Assembly (NCBI GenBank): GCA_051251645.1
Contig: JBPOEY010000001.1
Coordinates: 1,302,001 to 1,366,000, forward strand
Source: Litorimonas sp051251645
GTDB taxonomy: Bacteria > Pseudomonadota > Alphaproteobacteria > Caulobacterales > Maricaulaceae
Direction: 5' to 3'
Length of the DNA: 64,000 nt
A program made the position numbers and the translations under genes. Of this stretch, positions 53,318-62,973 are shown one piece after another (positions within the stretch are counted from its first letter, which is position 1; every line of letters begins with the position of its first letter). The notes beneath the pieces were generated by a model. The model searched no databases. It had not been told where the DNA came from and saw only the letters and a program-made list of their open reading frames with translations.

Positions 53318-54225
53318 GCTGTCGCTCCATCGGCACGTGACTTTTCGCCGTCGACCCAACTTTCCGCGCACCCTTTAGCCAAGTCTCTCACCCGCTTGAT
53401 ATATTCCTGTCTTTGCGTCGGAGACACGACACCGCGCGCATCGAGAATATTGAAATTATGTGACGCTTTGAGCGCATGTTCATAAGCGGGCAGCGGCAAG
53501 GGCGTATCAAGCGCGAGCAAGGCTTTGCATTCGGCCTCGGCCATGCGGAACCGCTCGAGCACATTGGTCGTATCGGCATGTTCAAAATTATAGGCGCTTT
53601 GCTCAACTTCGTTCTGATGAAACACATCGCCGTATGTCAGGCTATGCGGCGTTCCGGGCGCGTTGAACGGCAGATCATAGACATTGTCGACGCCGAAGAC
53701 ATACATTGCCAAGCGTTCAAGACCGTAGGTGAGCTCACCTGAGACCAGATCAACGTCGAGCCCGCCGACTTGTTGGAAATACGTATATTGGCTGACTTCC
53801 ATGCCGTCGCACCAGACTTCCCAACCGAGTCCCCATGCGCCGACGGTCGGGTTTTCCCAATCATCTTCGACAAAACGAATATCGTGCAGGGTGCGGTCGA
53901 TGCCGATGGCGTCGAGACTGCCGAGGTAGAGGTCCTGCAGATTGACCGGGTTCGGCTTCATGATGACTTGGAATTGGTAGTAATGCTGCAAACGGTTCGG
54001 GTTTTCACCGTAACGGCCATCCGCCGGGCGGCGCGACGGCTGCACATAGGCGACGTTCCACGGCTTTGGCCCGAGTGAGCGTAGCACCGTTGCCGGGTGG
54101 AGCGTACCGGCCCCGACTTCCGTGTCAAAGGGCTGCAAGATCGCGCAGCCTTGCTGCGACCAATAGATCTGCAGGGCGAGGATGAAATCCTGAAAGGACG
54201 CGGGTTTAGCGACAGTCTTCGTCAT
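53314..54225 (-). CDS. glyQ: glycyl-tRNA synthetase alpha subunit
   Basis: A 303-residue class II catalytic chain. Motifs: FQDFILALQIYWSQQGCAI at the N-terminus, GAGTLHPATVLRSLGPKPW and YVQPSRRPADGRYGENPNRLQHYYQFQV (class II motif 2 region). Makes glycyl-adenylate; pairs with GlyS downstream. First gene of glyQ-lipoprotein-glyS. Confidence 0.97.
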   Translation of the reverse strand: MTKTVAKPASFQDFILALQIYWSQQGCAILQPFDTEVGAGTLHPATVLRSLGPKPWNVAYVQPSRRPADGRYGENPNRLQHYYQFQVIMKPNPVNLQDLYLGSLDAIGIDRTLHDIRFVEDDWENPTVGAWGLGWEVWCDGMEVSQYTYFQQVGGLDVDLVSGELTYGLERLAMYVFGVDNVYDLPFNAPGTPHSLTYGDVFHQNEVEQSAYNFEHADTTNVLERFRMAEAECKALLALDTPLPLPAYEHALKASHNFNILDARGVVSPTQRQEYIKRVRDLAKGCAESWVDGEKSRADGATA

Positions 54226-54292
54226 GGTCGCGGCTTTAGCCGCTTACGCGCGAAGTTCAACCATAATGGCCTGTATCGCGGTGGGTTTCGGC

Positions 54293-54511
54293 TTAACGTT
54301 CCAGTTCGTTCTCAATCCCCGCATCCGTCAACGCCGCGCGGGCATCTTCGGCGTCATCTCTCAGAACCATCAGCCGTTTTGGGATCATAATTCCGGGCTC
54401 CAGCACACTCATATTCTGGTCCATCACGAAACATTCGATGTCCGCATCGCGCAGAACGGCCTCAGCAAAGGATAATGTGGCGGAGTTCGTCGTGATAATA
54501 AGTGCGATCAT
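54293..54511 (-). CDS. DUF2007 domain small protein
   Basis: A 72-residue protein of the DUF2007 (putative signal-transducing protein) type: MIALIITTNSATLSFAEAVLRDADIECFVMDQ, then LEPGI and PKRLMVLRDDAEDARAAL. The family fold resembles a regulatory PII-like/ACT plait; its function is not established. The ATG at 54511 is preferred over a longer frame that has no domain content. Divergent from the polyprenyl synthase gene. Confidence 0.75.
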   Translation of the reverse strand: MIALIITTNSATLSFAEAVLRDADIECFVMDQNMSVLEPGIMIPKRLMVLRDDAEDARAALTDAGIENELER

Positions 54512-54587
54512 GGGATTTATGTTGTCCTGCCGCGACAAAAATACAAGCCTGCCGTTCGACACGCCTTTCTCACTTGTGCGAGAGCGG

Positions 54588-55640
54588 ATGCCCTCCTACT
54601 TACGCCCCAGAACAAAGGATCCCGCTTTGACCGCTCCGGCACAGATTCAACGCGACAACGCGCTTTCCCCGGCCCAACACCTCTGGGGCCTCTGCAAAGA
54701 CGATATGGCCGCAGTTGACGCGCTGATCGTCAAGCGGATGCATTCGCCTGTTGGCATGATCCCCGATCTCGCGCAGCATTTAGTCGGCGCTGGCGGAAAA
54801 CGACTTCGCCCCCTGCTCACGGTCGCGACGGCGCAGCTGTGCGGATATGAGGGAACAGCACATCATAACTTAGCTGCGGCGGTCGAGTTCATTCACTCTG
54901 CGACACTTTTGCACGACGATGTCGTCGACGAATCAGATTTACGCCGCGGCAAGAAGCCCGCGAACCTCATTTGGGGCAATAGCGCCTCGATTCTGGTTGG
55001 AGACTTCCTCTTCGCGCGCGCGTTCAACCTCATGGTTGAAACTGGATCGATGGAAGCCCTAGGCATTCTTTCCAATGCCGCCTCCGTTATTGCCGAAGGT
55101 GAAGTGCAGCAGCTCGCGAGCTTACGCAATATCGCCATGACAGAAGCCGACTATATGAGCGTGATCGAAGCGAAAACGGCCGCCTTATTCGCTGCTGCGA
55201 CCGAAGTTTCTCCTGTTATCGCCGAACAAGACGCAGATAAGCGCGCGGCCCTACGCGATTACGGTATGAAACTCGGCCTTGCCTTCCAGCTTATCGATGA
55301 TGCGCTGGATTATGATGGACAGCAAAGTGCACTTGGCAAATCCCTCGGTGATGATTTCCGTGAAGGTAAAATGACCCTACCCGTTATCCGCGCGCTCGGG
55401 AAAGCGACCGAAGCCGAAACCGCCTTCTGGCGTAAAGTCATTGTTGAGCGCGAACAAGACGATCTGGACTTACAACGCGCGATCTCGATTCTGAAACGCA
55501 CTGACGCGCTGGAAGAAACCATTCAAATGGCACGACGTTTTTCCGTCGAAGCAATTGAAGCAATGGATGTTTTTGAAGCGTCGCCGCTCCGAGACTGTCT
55601 GCAAAACCTCGCCGCCTACGTCGTGTCGCGTGCGTCCTAA
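54588..55640 (+). CDS. polyprenyl (octaprenyl/decaprenyl) diphosphate synthase
   Basis: About 350 residues of trans-prenyltransferase. The two aspartate-rich motifs are LLHDDVVDESDLRRG and LIDDALDYDGQ, with GGKRLRPLLT at the IPP site. It makes the isoprenoid side chain of ubiquinone. The frame is open from 54438, but the ATG at 54588 (after GAGAGCGG) gives the usual length; GTG at 54576 is an alternative. Convergent with the glycosyltransferase. Confidence 0.9.
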   Translation: MPSYLRPRTKDPALTAPAQIQRDNALSPAQHLWGLCKDDMAAVDALIVKRMHSPVGMIPDLAQHLVGAGGKRLRPLLTVATAQLCGYEGTAHHNLAAAVEFIHSATLLHDDVVDESDLRRGKKPANLIWGNSASILVGDFLFARAFNLMVETGSMEALGILSNAASVIAEGEVQQLASLRNIAMTEADYMSVIEAKTAALFAAATEVSPVIAEQDADKRAALRDYGMKLGLAFQLIDDALDYDGQQSALGKSLGDDFREGKMTLPVIRALGKATEAETAFWRKVIVEREQDDLDLQRAISILKRTDALEETIQMARRFSVEAIEAMDVFEASPLRDCLQNLAAYVVSRAS

Positions 55641-55652
55641 AATGGCCCTGCG

Positions 55653-56699
55653 CTAATCCGGTAGAGTTGTTGAGCGCACAAGGTAAAGACAGACGAATAT
55701 TCCAACAATTAGGCCAAACGCCGACAGCGACCCGAGTATTCCGTGATCAAAGGCTTCATGAACCAAGGTGGCCATAAGCGCCGCCATAATGCCATAGATC
55801 AATGAGATCGTGACGTGATTGCCGCGATAGCGCGCCCAGCGTTGATAAATATGCGTGTTGTGCGGCGCGAGCAGCGCGATTCCCTTGAGGGGTTTGCGGA
55901 TGAGCGTCAAAAGCACATCTGTCAGCAGCGGTAAAATCAGCAGCGGGCCTGCATAGAGCAAGCGCAGTTCGGGCTGTTCGTAGACGAGGAATAAAACGGC
56001 CCCGCCGTAGAGAAACGCGGCACTGAGCGATCCACAATCGCCTGAAAAAACGGCCGCTTTAACGCGTAAATTATACGGCAAAAAGCCCAGTAAACTGGCC
56101 GTTAGTGACATGGCGATCAGCGCTGTCACCGGTGCGCCAACTTTCAACGCCAAGGCACAAAGCGCCGCGCTAGCGATGGCCATAGAGAGCCCGAACAATC
56201 CGTTTATCCCATCGATGAAATTGGCAGCATTCGTTACAGTAAAGAGCCACAACGCCGAGCCCGCCAATCCGACCCCCCAGACCAAATAGAGATGATCCAT
56301 TGCAAAGGGCAGCCTCGTAATCGGTCCAACTGCTAACGCCCCAAAGATCGAAATCAGAAGGATCAATCCAAACTTCACCTTTGATGAGACTACATAGCGG
56401 TCATCGAGTAAGCCCAGAAAGCCAACGGCAAAAGTCAACGACAGTAACGTTGCCAGCTTCTGCGCGCTTCCTGGTTGGGACAATAAATGATCCTGATAAA
56501 ATAACCCTGCCAATAAGAGCGCCGCGCCAATCCCCGCCACGATCCCAAGTCCGCCCCCTGTCGGTGTCACGCGCGCATGGCTGGAGCGATGATCGGGAAT
56601 ATCGCCGAGGCCGCCCCATGTGGCGAAGCCCGTGACGGCGAGTGAGACAAAAAAGGCGACCCCGGCGACCTGTAAGGCCATGAGACTATCGAGCGGCAT
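55653..56699 (-). CDS. undecaprenyl-phosphate glycosyl-1-phosphate transferase (WecA/MraY family)
   Basis: A 348-residue polytopic membrane protein of glycosyltransferase family 4. The Mg-binding motif NAANFIDGINGLFG, the family start PDHRSSHARVTPTGGGLGIVAG and a late loop APHNTHIYQRWARYR are visible. It should transfer a HexNAc-1-phosphate to undecaprenyl phosphate, opening synthesis of an O-antigen or exopolysaccharide. Start at 56699 overlaps the ispE stop as ATGA. Confidence 0.87.
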   Translation of the reverse strand: MPLDSLMALQVAGVAFFVSLAVTGFATWGGLGDIPDHRSSHARVTPTGGGLGIVAGIGAALLLAGLFYQDHLLSQPGSAQKLATLLSLTFAVGFLGLLDDRYVVSSKVKFGLILLISIFGALAVGPITRLPFAMDHLYLVWGVGLAGSALWLFTVTNAANFIDGINGLFGLSMAIASAALCALALKVGAPVTALIAMSLTASLLGFLPYNLRVKAAVFSGDCGSLSAAFLYGGAVLFLVYEQPELRLLYAGPLLILPLLTDVLLTLIRKPLKGIALLAPHNTHIYQRWARYRGNHVTISLIYGIMAALMATLVHEAFDHGILGSLSAFGLIVGIFVCLYLVRSTTLPD

Positions 56700-57514
56700 C
56701 AGATTGGATCTCCCAGCCGAGTGGCAACAGCCCACCATCCGTATTGGGACAGGATATCGGCAGCGCGTGTAGCCGCGGCGTCATTGGAAAACAGACCAAA
56801 ACAGGTGGCGCCAGACCCACTCATGCGCGCCAGATCACACTCAGGCTGCGCCCGCAACATCGTCAGGACGGCGCCAATTTCTGGGGCTTCGACAATCGCC
56901 GGGGCTTCAAGATCATTCGTCCCAGACAAAGCGCGCTCTAACAGACCGCCCTCTCGCGCCGTTAGTCGAGGCACCTCAGGGGGGTGACGGCTATCATAGG
57001 CGCGGAAAATATCGCTTGTGCTGACCGGAACACCCGGATTGACCAGAACGGCAGGTAATAGTCCAAGGTTTGGCACTGGGCTGACTTGGTCCCCTATCCC
57101 CTCCATCATTGATGTTTGCGACAATCGACAGACCGGAATATCAGCGCCCAAAGTCGCATCGTCAACCCGCTCATACGGGTCAAACATCCGTAAAATAGCA
57201 GCCGCGTTCGCGGACCCACCGCCCAGACCCGACGAAACCGGAAGCCGCTTTGTCAAATGTACAGATTGGGGCGGCGCACCACATTGTCTCAGCGCTTTTA
57301 AGATCAAATTATCCGGACCCGCCGTCAAGCCTGACCCGAAAGGCCCGCCTATTATAAGCTTGTCTTCGGTGGCAGGCTCGACCGTGATTTCGTCTCCAAT
57401 GTCAGCGAACACGACAAGACTTTCGACGGGATGATAGTCCGACCACCGTCCAGATGTAATCGGAGCCCCGACGTGAAGCGTAAGGTTGACCTTAGCCCTG
57501 CAAAGCATCCTCAA
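56699..57514 (-). CDS. ispE: 4-diphosphocytidyl-2-C-methyl-D-erythritol kinase
   Basis: A 271-residue GHMP kinase of the MEP isoprenoid pathway. N-terminal CRAKVNLTLHVG and the ATP-binding LPVSSGLGGGSANAAA are diagnostic. Its product feeds IPP/DMAPP for the polyprenyl synthase and for undecaprenyl phosphate used by the adjacent transferase. Start may be the ATG at 57514 or at 57508; it follows the TPR gene by 6 bp. Confidence 0.94.
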   Translation of the reverse strand: MRMLCRAKVNLTLHVGAPITSGRWSDYHPVESLVVFADIGDEITVEPATEDKLIIGGPFGSGLTAGPDNLILKALRQCGAPPQSVHLTKRLPVSSGLGGGSANAAAILRMFDPYERVDDATLGADIPVCRLSQTSMMEGIGDQVSPVPNLGLLPAVLVNPGVPVSTSDIFRAYDSRHPPEVPRLTAREGGLLERALSGTNDLEAPAIVEAPEIGAVLTMLRAQPECDLARMSGSGATCFGLFSNDAAATRAADILSQYGWWAVATRLGDPI

Positions 57515-57520
57515 CGTCCC

Positions 57521-59227
57521 TTAGGACGCAGGAACAGCGTTAGGTCCCGCATCAAGCTTAGCTTGAATGGCCGCAATTTCATCCTCGGTCGGATCAAATT
57601 CCAGCGCTCGTTTCCACTGATAGGTGGCTTCACGCTTACGGCCAACGCGCCAATAAGCATCCCCCAAATGGTCGATTATTGTGGCTGAATAGGGTGTCAG
57701 GACAACGGCGTTTTCGAGATGTTTCTTGGCCTCACCATATTGGCCCAGTTTGTAATGCGCCCACCCCAAACTATCAACGATAGCCCCGGAATTTGGTTCT
57801 AAAGCAACAGCTTTTTCGATCATTTCGAAGGCTCGCGTCAGGTTTTCGCCCCGATCCACCCAAGTGTAACCGAGATAGTTGAGCGTATCTGTATCGTCCG
57901 GTTTATAATCCAATACCTGTAGAAAGTCGGCTTCGGCTTCATCCCAGCGCTCAAGCCGCTCATAAATAATACCACGGAGGCGCAACGGCTCCGGATTAGC
58001 GCTCAGTTCGGCTTCGGACAGACTCTCGACTAATTCCGTATAAAATGGCAATGCCTCATCCCAATTTTCTCGGAAAAACCGCGCGCGTCCAAGCGCTTCG
58101 CGTGTGAAGTAAGATGGATGCGTGTCTGAAAGTTCTTCGAGAATTGCGATCGCCGTGTCGTCCCGCTCTTCATCAAACAACTGATTGGCCAGCCCCATGC
58201 GCGCATTGACGTAATAGGGGCTTCCATCGCCAACCGAGTCATAAAGCGCGATGATTTCACTGCGTGTGACTGAATCCATCTCAGGATGTGTTTCTTCTAA
58301 CAATCCTGCCAGCCAGATCGCGGCCCGGTCAAAATCAGGGTCAATCCACCGTGCAAAACGCAGGAACGTTTCCGCCCCATCGACAGATTGGTTGCGGACA
58401 AAAAACGCAAATGACGGATCCGTTAGCCCTCGCGCAGCCTCGGCACGTTCCGAGAGTTTTGGTAGACGCTTATCCGCTTGCAAGCGGTCCAAATACGCCC
58501 CAGCTGGACCAATCTCAGCCGCCGCATTCTCATCAACCATTTCCTCTAATCGGGCAATGGCCGCCTCTTTCATCTTATTCGAGGCTTCGAACCGGGCCCG
58601 CGCGAGGCTATATTCCAATTGCGCAATACCGCTCGCTTCAACCGTGTCAAACATGGCGTTGGCAGCATCGACATTGCCACGCCGCGCTTCCATTTTCGCG
58701 ATCTGAAGCTCGCCTAATGCTTTGAAATAGCCACTATCATTCATAGAAATGAAAGTCTTTCGCGCCGCTTCATATTTTCCTTCATCGACTTGCGTCCATC
58801 CAAGCAAAATTTTCAACGCTAGACCCATCGTGAAGTCAGCAGTCGGATCCGTCGCATATTTACGGACGCGCGCCGTCCGGCCCTTGGAAAAAGCATCAAC
58901 AGCGAGGACAGCGCGGGCCATACTTTCTGTTTTATCCTGATTATAAAGACGCTCAGCCGTATCCTTCGCAAGCTTCAGGTCATCGGAGAACAGGGCCGAA
59001 TAAAGCGCCAAGCGACCCAGCCGCTTGTCGTCAGGGGCCAGTAAAAACGCATCTTGAAAAAACTTGGACTGCGCTCTCGGATCACTAAGATAGCGCGCGT
59101 AGCTGCCAGACAGATAGTCGCCCAGCATACGGGCTCGCTGCTCATCAACCGCCGTGTCGGCGGCCATAGATTGGCCAAACGGAACAATGAGGAGAGCCGC
59201 AGTGAGAAGAAGAGCGCGAAAGTTCAT
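57521..59227 (-). CDS. tetratricopeptide-repeat protein, exported
   Basis: A 568-residue protein with a signal peptide (about 1-22, ending SMAADT) and many TPR helices from about residue 30 to the end; the best repeats are LERWDEAEADFLQVLDYKP and LGQYGEAKKHLENAVVL. Probably a periplasmic scaffold. It resembles exported TPR proteins found before ispE in other alphaproteobacteria, but its partner is unknown. Between ETF-QO and ispE. Confidence 0.85.
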   Translation of the reverse strand: MNFRALLLTAALLIVPFGQSMAADTAVDEQRARMLGDYLSGSYARYLSDPRAQSKFFQDAFLLAPDDKRLGRLALYSALFSDDLKLAKDTAERLYNQDKTESMARAVLAVDAFSKGRTARVRKYATDPTADFTMGLALKILLGWTQVDEGKYEAARKTFISMNDSGYFKALGELQIAKMEARRGNVDAANAMFDTVEASGIAQLEYSLARARFEASNKMKEAAIARLEEMVDENAAAEIGPAGAYLDRLQADKRLPKLSERAEAARGLTDPSFAFFVRNQSVDGAETFLRFARWIDPDFDRAAIWLAGLLEETHPEMDSVTRSEIIALYDSVGDGSPYYVNARMGLANQLFDEERDDTAIAILEELSDTHPSYFTREALGRARFFRENWDEALPFYTELVESLSEAELSANPEPLRLRGIIYERLERWDEAEADFLQVLDYKPDDTDTLNYLGYTWVDRGENLTRAFEMIEKAVALEPNSGAIVDSLGWAHYKLGQYGEAKKHLENAVVLTPYSATIIDHLGDAYWRVGRKREATYQWKRALEFDPTEDEIAAIQAKLDAGPNAVPAS

Positions 59228-59307
59228 AAAGTGGCCCTAGCAGGATCAGTCACGGCCCAACAGGGCGCGTGACTTTACGTTTCGGTCAGACAAATAGACC
59301 AGAATAA

Positions 59308-60993
59308 CTACATGCCCGCGTAATTTGGGCCGCCGCCACCTTCAGGGACAGTCCAGAGAATATTCTCGGACGGATCTTTAATATCACAGGTTTTGCAGTG
59401 AATGCAGTTTTGCGCATTGATGACGAATTTAGGATCTTTGCCTTCTTCGACCACAACTTCGTAAACGCCAGCCGGACAATAACGCTGTGCGGGCTCGTCA
59501 AAGATTGGCAGATTGACATCAATCGGGATGCTCGCGTCGATTAGCTTAAGGTGACTCGGCTGGTTTTCGCCGTGGTAAGTGTTGGTGAAGCTAACACTCG
59601 TCAAACGGTCAAACGACAGAATGCCATCCGGCTTTGGATAATCGATCGGCTTGTGATCTTTCGCCGTCCCTGTCGATTTCGCATCGTTTTTACAATGTGA
59701 CAGCGTTCCAAACGGGCTGAATTTAAAGAGGGTCTGACACCACATATCCATACCACCCAGAACCATGCCGCCTAAGAATGGACCAAACCGACCATTAAGC
59801 GCGGCGACATTACGCACAGGTTTCAAATCTGCACCAATCTCGCCCTCATGAATCTCGCGGTCATAATCGGCCAACGTATCACCCGACCGGCCCGCTTTAA
59901 TCGCCGCGTCAGCAGCCTCAGCCGCCGCAACGCCGGATAGCATCGCGTTATGGTTCCCTTTGATCCGCGGCAGGTTCACAAGACCAACGGAACAGCCCAG
60001 TAAGGCTCCCCCGGGGAACGCAGCCTGCGGAAGGGACTGATATCCCCCTTTCGTCACCACACGCGCGCCGTAAGAGATGCGTTTCCCACCTTCAAGAACA
60101 GCCGCAATATCCGGATGATGCTTCCAGCGCTGGAACTCCATATACGGATAAACATGCGGGTTTTCATAATTCAGGTCGACGATCATGCCGAGATAGACCT
60201 GATTATTTTCAGCATGGTAAAGGAATGATCCCCCGCCGCGTTTCATGCTAAGCGGCCACCCTGCAGAGTGATAGACTTTACCCACTTCATGATTTTCGGG
60301 CTTCACTTCCCAGACTTCTTTCATGCCGAGACCGAATTTCTGTGGGTCGACGCCATCACGCAATCCGTAAGTCGCCATCGCGATTTGAGAGAGCGATCCT
60401 CGTGCGCCTTCAGCGAGAAAGACATATTTGCCGTGCAGCTCCATCCCGGGTTCATAATTCGGGCCTTTAGAGCCGTCCTTTTCATAGCCAAACTCTCCCG
60501 CGACCACGCCTTTGAGGCTCCCATCTTCGTGGTAGATCAACTCAGAGCAGGACATGCCGGGAAAGATTTCAACGCCGAGCGCTTCGGCCTGATCGCCCAT
60601 CCAGCGCGCAACGGCGCCCATCGAGACAATATATTTTCCGTGATTACTCATCAACGGCGGCATGACAATGTTCGGCACGCGGATAGAGCCCGCCTTGCCC
60701 AAAACCGTCAAATGATCAGATGTCACTTCCTGTTTCACCGGGCAGGAGGGATCATCACGGAAGTTCGGGAATATTTTTTCCAAACCGACTATATCGAGCA
60801 CCGCACCGGACAAGATATGCGCGCCGACTTCAGACCCTTTTTCCAATAAAACGACGGACGTTTCTGGATTAAGCTGCTTTAATCGGATCGCCGCTGCGAG
60901 GCCTGCCGGGCCTGCGCCCACGATAACCACATCATATTCCATGCTTTCGCGATCAATGGGATCGTTTGTCTCGCTTAAGTCGTTACTATCCAT
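59308..60993 (-). CDS. electron-transfer flavoprotein:ubiquinone oxidoreductase
   Basis: About 561 residues. It has the FAD motif VVIVGAGPAGLAAAIRLKQ near the N-terminus, the membrane-inserting region, and the C-terminal 4Fe-4S ligands in YCPAGVYE and NAQNCIHCKTCDIKDP. Passes electrons from acyl-CoA dehydrogenases via ETF to ubiquinone, so it serves the fatty-acid genes at 34.8-44.2 kb. The ATG at 60993 was chosen because typical proteins have a short lead before MEYDVVIVG; 60942 is possible. Divergent from rimB-rimK. Confidence 0.95.
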   Translation of the reverse strand: MDSNDLSETNDPIDRESMEYDVVIVGAGPAGLAAAIRLKQLNPETSVVLLEKGSEVGAHILSGAVLDIVGLEKIFPNFRDDPSCPVKQEVTSDHLTVLGKAGSIRVPNIVMPPLMSNHGKYIVSMGAVARWMGDQAEALGVEIFPGMSCSELIYHEDGSLKGVVAGEFGYEKDGSKGPNYEPGMELHGKYVFLAEGARGSLSQIAMATYGLRDGVDPQKFGLGMKEVWEVKPENHEVGKVYHSAGWPLSMKRGGGSFLYHAENNQVYLGMIVDLNYENPHVYPYMEFQRWKHHPDIAAVLEGGKRISYGARVVTKGGYQSLPQAAFPGGALLGCSVGLVNLPRIKGNHNAMLSGVAAAEAADAAIKAGRSGDTLADYDREIHEGEIGADLKPVRNVAALNGRFGPFLGGMVLGGMDMWCQTLFKFSPFGTLSHCKNDAKSTGTAKDHKPIDYPKPDGILSFDRLTSVSFTNTYHGENQPSHLKLIDASIPIDVNLPIFDEPAQRYCPAGVYEVVVEEGKDPKFVINAQNCIHCKTCDIKDPSENILWTVPEGGGGPNYAGM

Positions 60994-61098
60994 GAAAATG
61001 ACCATTCCGCATAATTTTTGTTTTGCTTTTCGTTGCACGGACTACTGCGTAAAAGGCCGCTCGACAAGCTACGCTGTGACACACCTAAAAGGACTTTC

Positions 61099-62499
61099 AT
61101 GACTTCCGAACCCATCCAGCCGCCAAAGTTCCCCCTTGGTTGGGAAGAATGGATTGCTTTGCCCGATCTCAGCTTGCCTGCGATCAAGGCAAAGGTCGAT
61201 ACGGGCGCGAGAACATCCGCCCTTCATGCTGTTCGTGTCGAACCTTTCGGCTCCGAAGCGAAGCCGCAAGTGCGCTTTATCATGCATCCCGATCCAGAAG
61301 ATCCATCAATTGAAGTCGTCTGTTCAGCACGCGTGAAAGATAAGCGCATGGTGACATCGTCTAATGGGCATACGGAACTCCGCTATGTCATCGAATCGAT
61401 GGCTCAGATTGGCGATAAAGTGATGCCGATTGAAATCAGCCTCACCAACCGCGAAACCATGGGCTACCGGATGCTGTTGGGTCGCTCTGCGATTACGGAC
61501 GATATGAGCGTGCGCCCAACAGAGAGCTTTTTGCAAGCCCCCCTTTCCTATTCAGTCTATAAGAAACGACGCAAATCCGCGGTTCAACACCGTCCACTCC
61601 GGATTGGCATTTTAACGCAAAGTCCGCACAATTACTCCAACAAGCGGATGATCGAAGCCGCCGAAGCCCGCGGACACACGATTGAAACAATCTACACATC
61701 GCGCTGCTACATGGCGATCAACGGTCATAAGCCGGAAGTCCATTATAAGGGCAAGCCGCTCGACCGTTACGATGCCATCATTCCCCGGATTGGGGCGTCA
61801 TTGACATTTTATGGCATGGCCGTTGTTCGCCAGTTCGAAGCGATGGGCGTCTATGTTCTCAACACGGCGGACGCGATCGGGAAATCCCGCGACAAGCTCT
61901 TGGCGCACCAGCTGCTCGCCAGACACGGCCTAGGGATGCCAACGACAGCCTTCGCCAAGAGTGGACGCGATACGAAGGATATTCTTGATCTTGTTGGCGG
62001 CAGTCCTGCCGTGGTGAAATTGCTCGAATCAACTCAGGGTCGCGGCGTTGTTCTGGCCGAAACGCGCAAATCAGCCTCGGCACTGATCGACGCATTTCGG
62101 GGTTTAAACGCACATTTTTTGGTTCAAGAATTCGTCAAAGAGGCCGCGGGTAGCGATATTCGTGCGTTTGTCGTCAATGGCAAAGTCGTGGGGTCAATGA
62201 TGCGCACGGCGGCGCCTGGTGATTTTCGGTCCAATGTCCATCAAGGCGGAAGCGTCAAAATGGTGAAACTCACCAAAGACGAACGCCGCGCCGCTATTCG
62301 CGCGGCGAAAATCCTGCGGCTTGATGTCTCTGGGGTTGATATTCTGCGTTCCGATTCGGGGCCGAAGATCCTCGAAGTGAACTCCTCACCTGGCCTGCAA
62401 GGGATTGAAGAAGCCACTAAGAAGGATGTCGCCGGTGCGATCATTGAATGTATCGAGGCCAATGTCCCGACCATCTACCGCGTCAGCCAGCGGGGCTGA
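61099..62499 (+). CDS. RimB-like protease domain fused to RimK ATP-grasp ligase
   Basis: A 466-residue fusion. Residues 1-150 are the COG4067-type retropepsin-like domain, with the aspartic protease signature KVDTGARTSALHA (D34-T35-G36). From about residue 167 (PLRIGILTQSPHNYSNKRM) there is a complete RimK-like ATP-grasp ligase with LVQEFVKEAAGSDIRAFV and EVNSSPGLQGIE. In Pseudomonas, separate RimB and RimK edit glutamate tails on ribosomal protein S6; here writer and eraser would be one chain. AAAGGA precedes the ATG. Confidence 0.88.
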   Translation: MTSEPIQPPKFPLGWEEWIALPDLSLPAIKAKVDTGARTSALHAVRVEPFGSEAKPQVRFIMHPDPEDPSIEVVCSARVKDKRMVTSSNGHTELRYVIESMAQIGDKVMPIEISLTNRETMGYRMLLGRSAITDDMSVRPTESFLQAPLSYSVYKKRRKSAVQHRPLRIGILTQSPHNYSNKRMIEAAEARGHTIETIYTSRCYMAINGHKPEVHYKGKPLDRYDAIIPRIGASLTFYGMAVVRQFEAMGVYVLNTADAIGKSRDKLLAHQLLARHGLGMPTTAFAKSGRDTKDILDLVGGSPAVVKLLESTQGRGVVLAETRKSASALIDAFRGLNAHFLVQEFVKEAAGSDIRAFVVNGKVVGSMMRTAAPGDFRSNVHQGGSVKMVKLTKDERRAAIRAAKILRLDVSGVDILRSDSGPKILEVNSSPGLQGIEEATKKDVAGAIIECIEANVPTIYRVSQRG

Positions 62500-62553
62500 T
62501 ATGACAGTGTTAGGGGTCTTGTCGAAAATGCGCTGGATAGTTAGGGCGAGGTC

Positions 62554-62868
62554 ATGAGCTTTGCCCAATCTATCCTCCAAATCATCTCCATGGTCCTCAG
62601 CGCGATCAGCTTTTTGCTGATCATTGAGATCATCATGTCTTATCTCTTTATGTTTGGAATATTGAAGCCCACGGGCGGGATGGCCTCGCAAATTTATAAT
62701 TCGCTTCGGGCCTTTAATGCGCCGATCCTCAAGCCCTTCCGTGATCTCCAAGCGAAGATCATGCCGCAAATGCAGCAGATTGATTTGTCCTATATCTTCG
62801 CATTGATCGCGATCTGGTGGATCCAAGCTTGGCTAATCGGCCAGTTCTTATGGAACTTACTGGGTTAG
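62554..62868 (+). CDS. YggT-family membrane protein
   Basis: A 104-residue two-TM protein; the YggT signature is FLLIIEIIMSYLF, NSLRAFNAPILKPFRD and YIFALIAIWWIQAWL. The family sits in the inner membrane and is linked to osmotic stress and, in some bacteria, cell division, without a defined activity. It follows the RimB-RimK gene by 54 bp and is followed by a terminator. Confidence 0.88.
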   Translation: MSFAQSILQIISMVLSAISFLLIIEIIMSYLFMFGILKPTGGMASQIYNSLRAFNAPILKPFRDLQAKIMPQMQQIDLSYIFALIAIWWIQAWLIGQFLWNLLG

Positions 62869-62921
62869 TCCTGAAGACCGAATGATATATGCGCCAGCCT
62901 GCTTTGCTCAGTGGCGTTTTT

Positions 62922-62949
62922 AAAACCCTGTCTTGGACAGAGTTTTTTT
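62922..62949 (+). terminator. intrinsic terminator after YggT
   Basis: An 11-bp stem with one mismatch (AAAACCCTGTC / GACAGAGTTTT), a 3-nt loop TTG, and a run of seven T, 53 bp after the YggT stop. Confidence 0.8.
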
Positions 62950-62973
62950 ATGAGACACGCAGACCCGTAAAGC

